Of a stretch of DNA of 64,000 nt, positions 1 through 10,293 are shown in pieces (position 1 is the first letter of the stretch; each line of letters begins with the position of its first letter). The DNA is from an uncultured Aquimarina sp. (lineage in GTDB: Bacteria; Bacteroidota; Bacteroidia; Flavobacteriales; Flavobacteriaceae). Made by a program: the position numbers and the translations under genes. The notes under the pieces are model-generated. The model was not told where the DNA came from. It was given only the letters and a program-made list of their open reading frames with translations, and did no database searches. The stretch spans positions 1,364,001 to 1,428,000 of the forward strand of contig CANMLW010000001.1 in assembly GCA_947498705.1 (NCBI GenBank), written 5' to 3'.

Positions 1-47
1 GTATAAAAATCATAACATTATTTATCAACTCTTAAATCTAAAACATT

Positions 48-650
48 ATGGAAGGAAACATTGGAGAAGTTCGTTTATTCGCAGGCAATTTTGCCCCAAG
101 AGCTTGGGCATATTGCAACGGGCAATTACTATCTATTGCTCAAAACACAGCATTATTCTCGATCATAGGAACTACCTATGGAGGAGATGGAAGAACCACA
201 ATGGGACTACCCGATCTACGAGGTCGCGTACCTATTAGTGAGGGAACAGGCCCTGGTTTAAGTACACATCGATTAGGAGCAAGAGGAGGATCAGAAACCG
301 TTACATTAACAACAGCACACATGGCCAACCATTTTCATGGTGTTAATAAAACTGGGGTTAGTGAAGTAACTACAGTAATCAGAGTATCAACACAAGATGG
401 AGATCACGCGGTCCCTACCCCTAATTCGGTATTTGCCAAAGCCGTTGACATTAATGGTGACCCTATAAATATGTACTCAACAACCCCAGACAACAATCTT
501 GACCCGAGTGCGAGTCCTAGTACCTTTATGGACCGTGATAGTTTTACCACACTCCCTACAGGAGGTCAGCAACCAACAACCATCATGCAGCCTTATTTAA
601 CTATGCATTACATTATTTGCTTGCAAGGTGTTTTTCCGCAAAGAAGTTAA
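48..650 (+). CDS. Phage tail collar domain protein (microcystin-dependent-protein-like)
   Basis: This 200-residue protein opens with GEVRLFAGNFAPRAWAYCNG, the signature of the small tail-collar proteins called MdpB or microcystin-dependent protein. It continues with the collar-type GLPDLRGRVP motif around residues 53-63 and ends in a YLTMHYIICLQGVFPQR-type tail, so it is full length for the family. It has no signal peptide or membrane segment. In Bacteroidota such genes often occur as tandem paralogs, and an upstream copy could lie outside the window. No other phage gene is nearby, so this is not evidence of a prophage. A strong hairpin terminator follows at 665-704. Family membership is seen directly; the cellular role (a structural or tail-fibre-like protein) is unknown. 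Confidence 0.85.
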   Translation: MEGNIGEVRLFAGNFAPRAWAYCNGQLLSIAQNTALFSIIGTTYGGDGRTTMGLPDLRGRVPISEGTGPGLSTHRLGARGGSETVTLTTAHMANHFHGVNKTGVSEVTTVIRVSTQDGDHAVPTPNSVFAKAVDINGDPINMYSTTPDNNLDPSASPSTFMDRDSFTTLPTGGQQPTTIMQPYLTMHYIICLQGVFPQRS

Positions 651-664
651 CATTATTATCATGA

Positions 665-704
665 AGTAATAGACTAGAGGGATGCAATCTTCTAGTCTAT
701 TACT
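665..704 (+). terminator. Perfect 14-bp hairpin after the collar-protein gene
   Basis: The arms AGTAATAGACTAGA (665-678) and TCTAGTCTATTACT (691-704) are perfectly complementary around a 12-base loop. The hairpin starts 15 bases after the stop codon. The following tract is only moderately T-rich (AATTAAAC), so termination is likely but the tail is weak. Confidence 0.6.
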
Positions 705-904
705 AATTAAACAGATGGTCTATCGATAATATTTCAGGTTTCAATTGGCAGGAATCTCTATTTAGAAAACACCTTTAATCCATATGCTAATGAAGTCTAA
801 AACACAATTCCTAAGCAATCTACAAACTTCTTATACCTCATATGATAAACCTGTCTTAAGAGTTCTAATTAATGATTCTACATAGACAATAATCAATCTA
901 CATT

Positions 905-3900
905 ATGAAAAACAGTAACCATTCTCTAATTCTTTTTATAATTACCTTATTACTTAACTTTTATGGCTACACACAATTAGCCAAAGGTGACCTAGCCATT
1001 GTAGGATTTAATTCTGATGTATCGCCTGATCAAATGGCTTTAGTTGCTTTAGCCGATATTCCCTCTGGACAGACTATTCACATTTCTGATTACCCATGGG
1101 ATGGCGCTGCATTCAATACTTCATCTACATCCAATGGAGCACTTACGTGGACAACCACCTCTAGTGTTCCTGCAGGAACTTTATTAAATATCACCATAGC
1201 TTCACTAGGTATCATAGCGGGAGACCTAACCACCTATGGAAGTGTTTCCTCTACAGGTTGGGCAAGTTCTGTTGTGGCTAGTGGAGGAGATAGCTGGTTG
1301 ATTTATCAAGGGGGTTCACCAACCGCAACTCCATCAAACTGGGTATATGGATTTGCAAATTGGTCTACCTCCTCAGGAACAAATCCCAATGAATGGAGGA
1401 CATCAGGAACCGTAACCACTACAACTTCTTATTTACCAGTTGACCTAACATTAGGCACAGATGCTGTAGCAATAACTACCACAGTAGGAGGACATGCCGA
1501 TAATTTGGTTTATGGAGGCACCTTGACCGGAGACAAAGCAACAATTTTGGCAGCTATCAGTACTCATGGAAACTGGAGCGGTAGTGAAACAACAATACAA
1601 GATATTAGTCCCGGAGGAGCGAATTTCCCTGGTACTCAACCTATTTTTACTGTATCAGGAGGAAATACCGCACCAGTTATCGGAGGCACCCTGGCTGGAC
1701 AAGCAGTAAATGACAATAGTACAATCTCTCCATTTTCTACCATTACAACAATAGATGCAGACGGAGACAATCTTACCGCTACGATCACTCTTGATACTAA
1801 TGCAAAAGGTGTAATTACCGGGGCTGATTCGGGAACCGGACCTTATACGATGAACAGTCGAACCGCTGCCGCCATGCAAACCGCAATTAGAGCATTAAGT
1901 TTTAATCCAACCGACAATAGAACATCAACCACAGAAACAACCACATTTACCGTTCTAATTAATGATGGCGCCGATAATGACTCTGACAATACCACTACTG
2001 TAATTTCTAGCGCGGTTGGCCCAAATATTACTGCAATTAGCATCCCTAATGCGGCTATGAAAGTGAATGATATGGTAACAGCTACGATTACTGTCGATAG
2101 TGACACTGATGATTACACCACGGGTTCTGGTGGTATCTCGGGAACGATTGGTGGCTTCTCATTAGGAAGTTTATCCAGAACAAACAGTACAACATATACA
2201 GCAGTTTTTACCATATCAGAAGGAGGCACAGATATAGCAGCAGGAAGTACAATTCCTGTAAGCGTAACACTAACAGATTCTGGAGGCAAAGCAGGGAATG
2301 CTTTTAGCACTCCCATTACTCAAAACGCTGATGCCATAGATGCAAATTCGCCCAGTGTGACTAGTGTAGCCATACCCAACAGTGCGACAAAAGTAGGAGA
2401 CAATATCACCGTAACAGTTATTGCCAGTGAAGCTGGTTTAAGTCTTACGTCTGGAAGTGTAAATGGAGTTGTGGTAACAGGATTTAGCGATGATGGCGGT
2501 GGTAGTTATAGTGCTACTTATACCGTAGCAGAAGGAAATACTGATAGAGCTGTCGGAGATAATATTCCTGTAAGTTTTGTCCTAGCAGATGCAGCAGGTA
2601 ATAACTCGGCTACTTTTAATACAGCTATTAGTCAAAATGCAGATGCCATTGATGCAAATTCACCCAGTGTGACCAATGTAACCATACCCAATAGTGCTGC
2701 AAAAGTAGGAGATAATATTACGGTAACCATTACTGCAAGCGAGGCAGGGCTAAGCCTTACCTCAGGAAGTGTAAATGGAGTTGCTGTAACAGGATTTAGC
2801 GATGATAGTGGCGGTAGTTATAGTGCTACCTATACCATAGTCGAAGGAAATACCGATAGAGCAGCTGGAGATAACATCCCGGTAAGTTTTGTAATGACCG
2901 ATGCAGCAGGCAATAACTCAAGCACCTTTAACACGGCTATTAGTCAAAACGCAGATACCATAGATGCAAACTCCCCAAGTGTAACCGATGTAACCATACC
3001 CAACAGTGCTGCAAAAGTAGGAGATAATATTACGGTAACCATTACGGCAAGTGAAGCTGGTTTAAGCCTTACCTCGGGAAGTGTAAACGGTGTTAATGTA
3101 ACAGGATTTAGCGATGATAGTGGCGGTAGTTATAGTGCTACCTATACCGTGGCAGAAGGAAATACCGATAGAGCTGCAGGAGATAATATCCCAGTAAGCT
3201 TTATACTGGCTGATGCGACAGGTAATAACTCGGCTGCTTTTACTACTGCAATCAGCCAAAATGCTGATGCTATAGATGCAAATCCACCCAGTGCGACCAG
3301 TGTATCCATCCCCAATAGCGCTACAAAAGTAGGAGATAATATCGCTGTAACTATTACTGCCAGTGAAGCAGGTTTAAGTCTTACTTCAGGAACCGTTAAC
3401 GGAGTTTCGGTAACGGGATTTAGTGATAATGGTGGTGGCAGCTATAGCGCTGTCTATACAGTAGCAGAAGGAAATACCGATAGAGCTGCCGGAGATAATA
3501 TTCCTGTAAGTTTTGTGCTAGCAGATCCCGCTGGTAACAACTCAGCCTCCTTTACCACTGCTATTAGTCAAAACGCCGATGCTATCGACGCCAATTCACC
3601 AGTAATAACAAACGTATCTATTCCAAATATAACCATGAATGTCAATGATATCGTGACGGCAACTATTACTGTGAATAGCGACACTGATGATTATACAACA
3701 GGATCCGGAGGAATCTCGGGAACCATAGGAGGGTTTGCTCTAGGAAGTCTAAGTAAAACAAGTAATACAATTTATACCGCAACTTTTAGCATCCTAAGTA
3801 GCGGAACCAGTGTCGCTGCTGGAGATGACATTCCTGTGAGTTTATCAATGACCGATTCAGCAGGTAATACCGGCACTACATATACCACACCAATCAGTCA

Positions 3901-6517
3901 GGCTAGTGACCCTATATTTACATTACCATCTGTAGCATTTGCAAGCACTAGTAGCAGCAATGCAGAAAGTGTATCTTCTACAAATCTAGCCGTTAACTTA
4001 TTCCCTTCCAGTGCGTCTACCATAACTGTAAATTATGCTGTAACGGGTACAGCAACAGCAGGTACTGATTATACACTTGCAAACGGAACCTTAACATTTA
4101 GTCCAGGAAGCACCAGTGAAAATATCACTATTGCAAGCATCATCAATGATGCAATTGTAGAAAGTGATGAAACAATAATCGTTACTTTATCAAATCCCTC
4201 TAATGCAAATTTAGGAACAAATACACAGCATACATATACCATCACTAATGATGATACTGCAGCGGTAACTATAGATGATGTCATGGCAAATGAAAATACT
4301 GGATCGGTAACATTTACTTTGACGTTGGACAACGAGGTCGATGGTGGCTTTGATGTAGATGTGAGCACCGCTGATGGCACAGCAACCACTGCTGATAGTG
4401 ATTATACTGCAATAAGTGCTTCTACAGAAACTTTTACAGGAAACGCGGGTGAAACCCAAACAATTGTAGTAACACTTGGTGCTGATACCAAAGTGGAAGC
4501 TGACGAGACTTTTACTGTATCAATGAGTGCGTTGGTCGCCACAACAGTAACTGCCGGAAACATCTCTATTACTGATGGTGCGACCGGAACCATTACTAAT
4601 GATGATAACGCAACAGTCACCATTGCCAATGTTAGTGGAAACGAAGATGATGGTGCCATTACGGTTGTCGTTACTTTAGACAATGCTGTGGATGGTGGTT
4701 TTGATGTAGATGTAAACACTGCTGATGGAACAGCAACCACAGCAAATAATGACTATACTGCCGTAAATGCACAAACATTAACTTTTGTAGGAACAGCAAA
4801 CGAAACTGAAACTTTTACAGTTACCCCAACCGCTGATATCGTCGTAGAAAGTAATGAAACTCTTACCATATCGATAAATTCGTTAGTAGTTACCACAGTA
4901 TCATCAAGTGATATCGATATTACAGATGGCGCAACTATAACCATCCTCAACGACGATATCACGATTACAGCACCGACAGATGTTTGTATAAATTCTGGAA
5001 CACAAACCGGTTTAGGAAGCGGATTACCTACTGGAGGAATATACTCGGGGCCTGGAGTTACAGATGATAGTAACGGAATGACCTATAGTTTTGATCCTTC
5101 ATCAGCCGGAGCCGGAGTGCATACGATAATTTATACCGTAGGAATCGGCAGTGCAAATGACAATATAGAAGTATTTGCTATTCCAACAGTTACCTTTACA
5201 CCTCCTTCTGATCTTTGTATAGATGCTGGAATACAAACAGGATTGAGCGGAGGAACACCAACAGGAGGGACATATTCTGGTCCAGGAGTTACCGATGATG
5301 GTAACGGAATGACATATTCACTCAACCCAATGACTGCGGGTGCAGGAACACATACAATTACCTACTCGTTTACCGATGGTAACAATTGCTCAAATTCGTC
5401 AAGCTCTAGTGTTACTGTTACTACTTTAGACGATGCATCTTTCAATTATAGTGCAACAGCATATTGTATTGATGGCACAGATCCAACTCCTACCATCACA
5501 GGGTTAACAGGGGGATTATTCTCTTCTACTCCCTCTGGATTAAGTATAAGCAGCAGCTCGGGAGCAATTGATATTTCTGATTCAACACCAAATACGTATA
5601 CTATCACCTACACAACCACAGGAACATGCGCACAAAACAGCAATACAACCATAACAATCAATGCGCTTGATGATGCCTCATTTAACTATGACGCGGCTAC
5701 ATACTCGCAATCAGATCCTGACCCAACGCCAATTATCACCGGATTAGCAGGAGGAATTTTCTCGGCAACCCCTGCTGGATTAAGTATTGATCTAGGGTCA
5801 GGAGCTATTAACCTTTTAGCATCAATACCTAATATGTATACCATTGCCTATACAACTTCTGGAAATTGCCCTAACAGCACTACTATTGATGTGACCATCA
5901 ATGATACTATTACTCCTACTGCTACTATCTCTTTAGATGACACCGATTTAACAATTGGTGAAACGGCAACTGTAACCATAACTTTTTCTGAAGCTATTAC
6001 TGATTTTGATAATAGTGACCTAACTATTCCCAATGGAACACTAAGTCCCGTAAGTTCTTCTGATGGAGGTATTACTTTTACGACAACCTTTACTCCTACC
6101 AATGGGATTAATGAAAATACCAATCGCATCATTCTGGATAACACAGGGGTTATAGACCTCGCTGGCAACCAAGGAATTGGAAGCACAGAATCAGAGAATT
6201 TTAGTATCAACACTGAAGAAGTTGTAATACCTTCAATTAGTTTCGACAAAGGGTTTTCTCCTAACGGAGATGGAGTTAATGATACTTGGGTGATAGAAGG
6301 TCTCGAAAACTTTGCCAATCATACCATTCAAGTTTTTAACAGGTCGGGTAACAAAATATTTGAAGCCAAGGATTATCAAAATGATTGGGATGGTACTTCG
6401 AACGGAAATCTAGTATTTGGCAGTGACAAATTACCTCCTGGGCCTTACTATTTCATCATAGAATCTGGTATGAATGAAGTACCTCCAAAAACGGGTTGGA
6501 TCTATATAAATTATTAA
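905..6517 (+). CDS. Giant repeat-rich surface adhesin with T9SS type-B sorting domain
   Basis: This 1,870-residue secreted protein starts with a signal peptide (about residues 1-23, ending GYTQ). A lamin-tail-like domain (about 25-250) and a cadherin-like stretch (about 250-370) follow. Next come six Ig-like units, of which the middle four (residues 476-891) are 104-residue copies in exact register. Three Calx-beta-like domains (about 1008-1354) carry the DGGFDVDV-type core, and are followed by two paired Cys-bearing repeats (about 1355-1665) and another Ig-like domain. The C-terminus (about 1778-1870, FSPNGDGVNDTW onward) is the gliding-motility-associated type-B T9SS sorting domain. It is therefore probably exported by T9SS and held at the cell surface. 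The gene 69 bases downstream encodes a PorP/SprF protein, the usual partner of type-B cargo. The ligand is unknown. Confidence 0.9.
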   Translation: MKNSNHSLILFIITLLLNFYGYTQLAKGDLAIVGFNSDVSPDQMALVALADIPSGQTIHISDYPWDGAAFNTSSTSNGALTWTTTSSVPAGTLLNITIASLGIIAGDLTTYGSVSSTGWASSVVASGGDSWLIYQGGSPTATPSNWVYGFANWSTSSGTNPNEWRTSGTVTTTTSYLPVDLTLGTDAVAITTTVGGHADNLVYGGTLTGDKATILAAISTHGNWSGSETTIQDISPGGANFPGTQPIFTVSGGNTAPVIGGTLAGQAVNDNSTISPFSTITTIDADGDNLTATITLDTNAKGVITGADSGTGPYTMNSRTAAAMQTAIRALSFNPTDNRTSTTETTTFTVLINDGADNDSDNTTTVISSAVGPNITAISIPNAAMKVNDMVTATITVDSDTDDYTTGSGGISGTIGGFSLGSLSRTNSTTYTAVFTISEGGTDIAAGSTIPVSVTLTDSGGKAGNAFSTPITQNADAIDANSPSVTSVAIPNSATKVGDNITVTVIASEAGLSLTSGSVNGVVVTGFSDDGGGSYSATYTVAEGNTDRAVGDNIPVSFVLADAAGNNSATFNTAISQNADAIDANSPSVTNVTIPNSAAKVGDNITVTITASEAGLSLTSGSVNGVAVTGFSDDSGGSYSATYTIVEGNTDRAAGDNIPVSFVMTDAAGNNSSTFNTAISQNADTIDANSPSVTDVTIPNSAAKVGDNITVTITASEAGLSLTSGSVNGVNVTGFSDDSGGSYSATYTVAEGNTDRAAGDNIPVSFILADATGNNSAAFTTAISQNADAIDANPPSATSVSIPNSATKVGDNIAVTITASEAGLSLTSGTVNGVSVTGFSDNGGGSYSAVYTVAEGNTDRAAGDNIPVSFVLADPAGNNSASFTTAISQNADAIDANSPVITNVSIPNITMNVNDIVTATITVNSDTDDYTTGSGGISGTIGGFALGSLSKTSNTIYTATFSILSSGTSVAAGDDIPVSLSMTDSAGNTGTTYTTPISQASDPIFTLPSVAFASTSSSNAESVSSTNLAVNLFPSSASTITVNYAVTGTATAGTDYTLANGTLTFSPGSTSENITIASIINDAIVESDETIIVTLSNPSNANLGTNTQHTYTITNDDTAAVTIDDVMANENTGSVTFTLTLDNEVDGGFDVDVSTADGTATTADSDYTAISASTETFTGNAGETQTIVVTLGADTKVEADETFTVSMSALVATTVTAGNISITDGATGTITNDDNATVTIANVSGNEDDGAITVVVTLDNAVDGGFDVDVNTADGTATTANNDYTAVNAQTLTFVGTANETETFTVTPTADIVVESNETLTISINSLVVTTVSSSDIDITDGATITILNDDITITAPTDVCINSGTQTGLGSGLPTGGIYSGPGVTDDSNGMTYSFDPSSAGAGVHTIIYTVGIGSANDNIEVFAIPTVTFTPPSDLCIDAGIQTGLSGGTPTGGTYSGPGVTDDGNGMTYSLNPMTAGAGTHTITYSFTDGNNCSNSSSSSVTVTTLDDASFNYSATAYCIDGTDPTPTITGLTGGLFSSTPSGLSISSSSGAIDISDSTPNTYTITYTTTGTCAQNSNTTITINALDDASFNYDAATYSQSDPDPTPIITGLAGGIFSATPAGLSIDLGSGAINLLASIPNMYTIAYTTSGNCPNSTTIDVTINDTITPTATISLDDTDLTIGETATVTITFSEAITDFDNSDLTIPNGTLSPVSSSDGGITFTTTFTPTNGINENTNRIILDNTGVIDLAGNQGIGSTESENFSINTEEVVIPSISFDKGFSPNGDGVNDTWVIEGLENFANHTIQVFNRSGNKIFEAKDYQNDWDGTSNGNLVFGSDKLPPGPYYFIIESGMNEVPPKTGWIYINY
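2330..3577 (+). repeat. Four tandem 312-bp repeats inside the adhesin gene
   Basis: The phrase encoding DAIDAN recurs at 2330, 2642, 2954, 3266 and again at 3578, so four units of exactly 312 bp (104 codons) lie in register with no indels. The units are close at DNA level. The flanking units (about 2018-2329 and 3578-3920) resemble each other (both carry SDTDDYTTGSGGISGTIGGF) more than the central four. This suggests an older pair that flanks a younger amplified block. Confidence 0.9.
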
Positions 6518-6586
6518 AAAACATAAAACCCTATTAGAGAAGGAGTATTGTAATATTCGATAAAAAAACAAAAAACTACAATTAAG

Positions 6587-7462
6587 ATGAATTACATAAA
6601 ACATATAATTTTCATGCTTGCAGTTTCATTTGCGGGTTATTCACAACAAGACCCTCATTTTAGTCTTTACCGATACAACATGAATGTTATCACACCTGCT
6701 TATGCTGGTACAAATGGTAACTTAGAAGCGGTATTAGGCGTTCGAAGTCAGTGGGCAGGAGTCCAGGGAGGGCCAGAAACCCTAAATTTTAACATAAACT
6801 CTCCCGTGGGAGAAAAAGTAGGTATAGGCCTAACCGCCATTAGTGATAAAGTTTTCGTATTGGATGAAACGCATTTGTACGCAGACTTTTCATACAAAAT
6901 AAAAGTAGGATATGAATTAGATTTATTTGCAGGTGTAAAAGCTGGGGGAAGTTTTTTAAATATCAACCTTAATGAGGTAGGAATATCTAACGATCCATTG
7001 TTTGCTCAAAACGTAAGTACTTTTAATCCAAATATTGGAGTTGGTTTTTATCTCAAGGCTCCCAAATACTTTGTTACACTTTCTGCCCCGGGATTACTTG
7101 CAAATGATAGATTCGAAAAAGAAGGAGTGAGTCCTGTTTCGGCAAATGATGATATTCCATTTTTTTTAGGAGGAGGTTACGATTTTAATCTTAGTGATGA
7201 TTTCAAACTACGCCCCTCTACTCTTACCAAAGTAGTAACAGGAGCCCCCATCACCATAGATATTACGGCTTCTGCTTTATACAAAGAAAGAATTGAATTA
7301 GGAACGAATTACCGATTAGATGAAAGTTTTACATTTTTCTTTACTGCTGGCTTTCTTGATAATATTTTAAATTTTGGATATGCATATGAATATGCTACTA
7401 CAGACATCACCACCTATAACAACGGCACGCATGAAGTTATCTTAAAATTTAAATTGAAATAA
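6587..7462 (+). CDS. PorP/SprF family type IX secretion outer-membrane protein
   Basis: The 291-residue protein has a signal peptide (about residues 1-19, FAGYSQ) and the family opening QQDPHFSLYRYNMNVITPAYAG, with the conserved PHF...NP/NPAYAG-like pattern and the RSQWAGV..GPET motif. The rest is an amphipathic beta-strand pattern expected for an outer-membrane barrel of about 14 strands. PorP/SprF proteins act with T9SS for surface attachment of type-B cargo. The gene lies 69 bases after the adhesin gene on the same strand, and a terminator follows at 7499, so the two genes probably form a cargo-partner operon. Pairing is inferred from position. It is one of many such paralogs expected in a flavobacterial genome. 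Confidence 0.88.
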   Translation: MNYIKHIIFMLAVSFAGYSQQDPHFSLYRYNMNVITPAYAGTNGNLEAVLGVRSQWAGVQGGPETLNFNINSPVGEKVGIGLTAISDKVFVLDETHLYADFSYKIKVGYELDLFAGVKAGGSFLNINLNEVGISNDPLFAQNVSTFNPNIGVGFYLKAPKYFVTLSAPGLLANDRFEKEGVSPVSANDDIPFFLGGGYDFNLSDDFKLRPSTLTKVVTGAPITIDITASALYKERIELGTNYRLDESFTFFFTAGFLDNILNFGYAYEYATTDITTYNNGTHEVILKFKLK

Positions 7463-7498
7463 TCTGCAGAAGCTACATTAAAAACAATTTTACTTCAT

Positions 7499-7540
7499 AA
7501 AAACACTTCATTACCATAGTACTTTGAAGTGTTTTTATTT
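7499..7540 (+). terminator. Rho-independent terminator after the adhesin/SprF pair
   Basis: The arms AAAAACACTTCA (7499-7510) and TGAAGTGTTTTT (7525-7536) form a perfect 12-bp stem that runs into TATTTTTC. It separates the adhesin pair from purH. Confidence 0.8.
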
Positions 7541-7656
7541 TTCATTTTAAAATGTAAAGACAAAGGTCCCTGCTTTTTTTTAAAATAAATAACATCTTGA
7601 GCAATTCTCATACAACAATTACATCTAATTCATTGTCTAATTGCATACTAAATTAC

Positions 7657-7664
7657 TACTTTTG
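7657..7664 (+). promoter_or_regulatory. Bacteroidota-type -7 box of purH
   Basis: TACTTTTG matches the Bacteroidota -7 consensus TAnnTTTG, with TTG at 7633-7635 about 21 bases upstream as a possible -33 element. The purH start codon follows 23 bases after the box, giving a very short leader. No purine riboswitch-like structure was seen. Confidence 0.55.
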
Positions 7665-7687
7665 CATTTTACAAATTAAATTTACCC

Positions 7688-9220
7688 ATGAGCAACACAA
7701 AAACTGCTAAATCTGCACTAATTTCTGTATTCAGTAAAGATGGATTAGCCCCAATCGTAGAAAAATTAAATGACCTTGGTATCACCATCTATTCTACTGG
7801 AGGTACCGAAAAATTTATTAAAGATTTAGGCATTAATGTAGTTCCTGTAGAAGATGTCACTTCTTATCCTTCTATACTTGGCGGAAGAGTTAAAACATTA
7901 CATCCAAAAGTATTTGGAGGTATCTTAAATCGTCAAAATAATGACAGCGATGTAGCAGAACTAGAACAATACGAAATACCACAAATCGATATTGTTATCG
8001 TTGATTTGTATCCTTTTGAAAAAACGGTTGCTTCTGGAGCTTCTCAACAAGATATTATAGAGAAAATTGATATTGGTGGAATCTCATTAATTAGAGCAGC
8101 TGCCAAAAACTTTGCCGATGTTACCTGTGTAGCATCTGTAAACGATTATTCAGAATTCTTAGACGTTATTTCTGAAGGTAATGGAGCCATTTCTATCGAA
8201 GATCGTAAACGTTTTGCTGCCAAAGCATTTAATGTATCCTCACATTATGATGCTGCAATTTTCAACTATTTTAATACCGATCATGAGATCCCTTCGCTTA
8301 AAATTAGCGAAACTAAAGGTCAGGTTTTAAGATATGGAGAAAACCCGCACCAAAAAGGGTTTTTCTTTGGTGAATTTGATACTATGTTCGACAAGCTTCA
8401 TGGTAAAGAGTTATCGTATAATAATTTATTAGATGTAGATGCAGCGGTAAATTTAATGAATGAGTTTAAAGGTGAAGATCCAACCTTTGCTATTTTAAAA
8501 CACAACAATGCTTGTGGACTTGCACAACGTGCTACAGTCTTACAGTCTTATGTAGATGCACTAGCCGGAGATCCCACTTCAGCTTTTGGAGGTGTTTTAA
8601 TTAGTAATTCTGAAATAGACAAAGCAACTGCAGAAGAAATTCATAAGCTTTTTTGCGAAGTTGTAATTGCTCCTGCTTATAGCGCTGATGCTTTAGAAAT
8701 ATTAAAAGGCAAAAAAAATAGAATTCTTTTAGTACAAAAAGACATTGAATTACCGACTACACAAGTACGTTCTTGTTTGAACGGAACATTAGTCCAGGGT
8801 AAAGACCTTAAAACAGATGCAGCAGAAGACCTTAAAACTGTTACCAAAGTAGCACCTACATCAGAACAAATTGAAGATCTTTTATTTGCTTCAAAAATCT
8901 GTAAACACACTAAGTCAAACACTATCGTTTTTACAAAAGGAAAACAATTGTTGGCAAGTGGTACAGGTCAAACTTCGAGGGTAGATGCATTACGACAATC
9001 TGTAGAAAAAGCAGCTTCTTTTAATTTTGATCTAAATGGTGCAGTAATGGCTAGTGATGCTTTCTTCCCATTTCCAGATTGTGTAGAATTAGCAGACAAA
9101 GCAGGGATCAAAGCTGTTATACAGCCAGGAGGTTCTATCAAGGATCAATTGAGTATAGATTACTGTGATGAAAACGGAATTGCGATGGTTATGACAGGAA
9201 CACGTCATTTTAAACATTAA
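7688..9220 (+). CDS. purH: Bifunctional AICAR formyltransferase / IMP cyclohydrolase
   Basis: PurH catalyses the last two steps of de novo purine synthesis, from AICAR to FAICAR to IMP, in the cytoplasm. At 510 residues it is the normal length. The N-terminal MGS-like cyclohydrolase domain shows SALISVFSKDGL and YSTGGTEKF. The C-terminal transformylase domain shows LRYGENPHQKG and LKHNNACGLA, whose Lys271-His272 pair is the catalytic dyad, and the protein ends in MVMTGTRHFKH. It lies 44 bases upstream of mreB. The purH-mreB order is conserved in Bacteroidota, so partial co-transcription into the shape operon is plausible. Confidence 0.97.
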   Translation: MSNTKTAKSALISVFSKDGLAPIVEKLNDLGITIYSTGGTEKFIKDLGINVVPVEDVTSYPSILGGRVKTLHPKVFGGILNRQNNDSDVAELEQYEIPQIDIVIVDLYPFEKTVASGASQQDIIEKIDIGGISLIRAAAKNFADVTCVASVNDYSEFLDVISEGNGAISIEDRKRFAAKAFNVSSHYDAAIFNYFNTDHEIPSLKISETKGQVLRYGENPHQKGFFFGEFDTMFDKLHGKELSYNNLLDVDAAVNLMNEFKGEDPTFAILKHNNACGLAQRATVLQSYVDALAGDPTSAFGGVLISNSEIDKATAEEIHKLFCEVVIAPAYSADALEILKGKKNRILLVQKDIELPTTQVRSCLNGTLVQGKDLKTDAAEDLKTVTKVAPTSEQIEDLLFASKICKHTKSNTIVFTKGKQLLASGTGQTSRVDALRQSVEKAASFNFDLNGAVMASDAFFPFPDCVELADKAGIKAVIQPGGSIKDQLSIDYCDENGIAMVMTGTRHFKH

Positions 9221-9264
9221 TTTTAGTACATTTACGAAATTTAACCCCCTTTTTTAAACTTTTT

Positions 9265-10293
9265 ATGGGATTTTTTGACTTCTTTACCGAAGAGATCGCG
9301 ATAGATTTAGGAACCGCGAATACCTTAGTAATTCACAATGACAAAGTAGTAGTAGATAGTCCTTCTATAGTTGCCAGAGATATTATGACTGGTAAAATCA
9401 TAGCTGCAGGAAAAGAAGCAGCCATGATGCAAGGAAAAACTCACGAAAATATCAAAACGATACGTCCTCTTAAAGATGGTGTAATTGCCGATTTTGATGC
9501 TAGTGAGAAAATGATAAGTATGTTTATCAAAGACATTCCTGCCTTAAAGAAAAAGTTATTTGCTCCGGCTTTACGTATGGTGATATGTATTCCTTCTGGA
9601 ATCACTGAAGTAGAGATGCGTGCGGTAAAAGAAAGTGCCGAACGTGTAAACGGTAAAGAAGTATATCTTATACACGAACCTATGGCTGCAGCTATAGGTA
9701 TCGGTATTGATATTATGCAACCCAAAGGTAATATGATTGTTGATATAGGAGGGGGTACTACAGAAATTGCAGTCATTGCTTTGGGAGGAATTGTTTGTGA
9801 TAAATCTGTAAAAATTGCAGGAGACGTTTTCACAAACGATATTATATATTATATGCGAACACAACATAATTTATATGTAGGTGAACGCACTGCAGAAAAA
9901 ATTAAAATACAAATAGGTGCCGCTACAGAGGATCTGGAATTACCTCCAGAAGAAATGAATGTACAGGGACGTGATTTGCTTACCGGAAAACCAAAACAAG
10001 TTCAGATTTCATATCGAGAAATGGCCAAGGCATTAGACAAATCGATACTACGTATCGAAGATGCTGTTATGGAGACGTTGTCACAGACTCCTCCAGAATT
10101 AGCTGCAGATATCTATAACACCGGTATCTATCTTGCAGGTGGTGGTTCTATGCTTCGTGGCTTAGACAAACGCTTATCGCAAAAGACAGATTTACCAGTA
10201 TACATAGCAGAAGACCCATTAAGAGCAGTTGTTAGAGGAACAGGAATTACGCTTAAAAATTTAAATAGATATAAAAGTGTACTTATAAAATAA
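9265..10293 (+). CDS. mreB: Rod shape-determining actin-like protein MreB
   Basis: MreB is a bacterial actin that forms membrane-bound filaments and guides lateral wall synthesis. The 342-residue protein carries the actin-fold phosphate-1 loop IAIDLGTANTLV (about residues 12-22), the phosphate-2 loop DIGGGTTEIAVIALGG (about 158-173) and the adenosine loop LAGGGSMLRGLDKRL. The N-terminal GFFDFFTEEI segment is an amphipathic membrane anchor. It heads the shape operon; a 129-base gap before mreC may hold an internal promoter or processing site. Family length and motifs are intact. Confidence 0.97.
   Translation: MGFFDFFTEEIAIDLGTANTLVIHNDKVVVDSPSIVARDIMTGKIIAAGKEAAMMQGKTHENIKTIRPLKDGVIADFDASEKMISMFIKDIPALKKKLFAPALRMVICIPSGITEVEMRAVKESAERVNGKEVYLIHEPMAAAIGIGIDIMQPKGNMIVDIGGGTTEIAVIALGGIVCDKSVKIAGDVFTNDIIYYMRTQHNLYVGERTAEKIKIQIGAATEDLELPPEEMNVQGRDLLTGKPKQVQISYREMAKALDKSILRIEDAVMETLSQTPPELAADIYNTGIYLAGGGSMLRGLDKRLSQKTDLPVYIAEDPLRAVVRGTGITLKNLNRYKSVLIK

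Noticed and set aside
48..650. Prophage remnant suggested by the tail-collar domain
   Set aside because: No other phage gene, integrase or attachment site is near; the family is widespread in nonphage contexts.
2330..3577. Regular repeats that could be mistaken for a CRISPR array or satellite
   Set aside because: The unit is 312 bp, continuous in frame and encodes Ig-like domains; there are no short repeats with unique spacers.
1451..6318. Several minus-strand frames opposite the adhesin gene
   Set aside because: They mirror the repetitive coding strand, vary with the repeat units and lack recognisable domains or start context.
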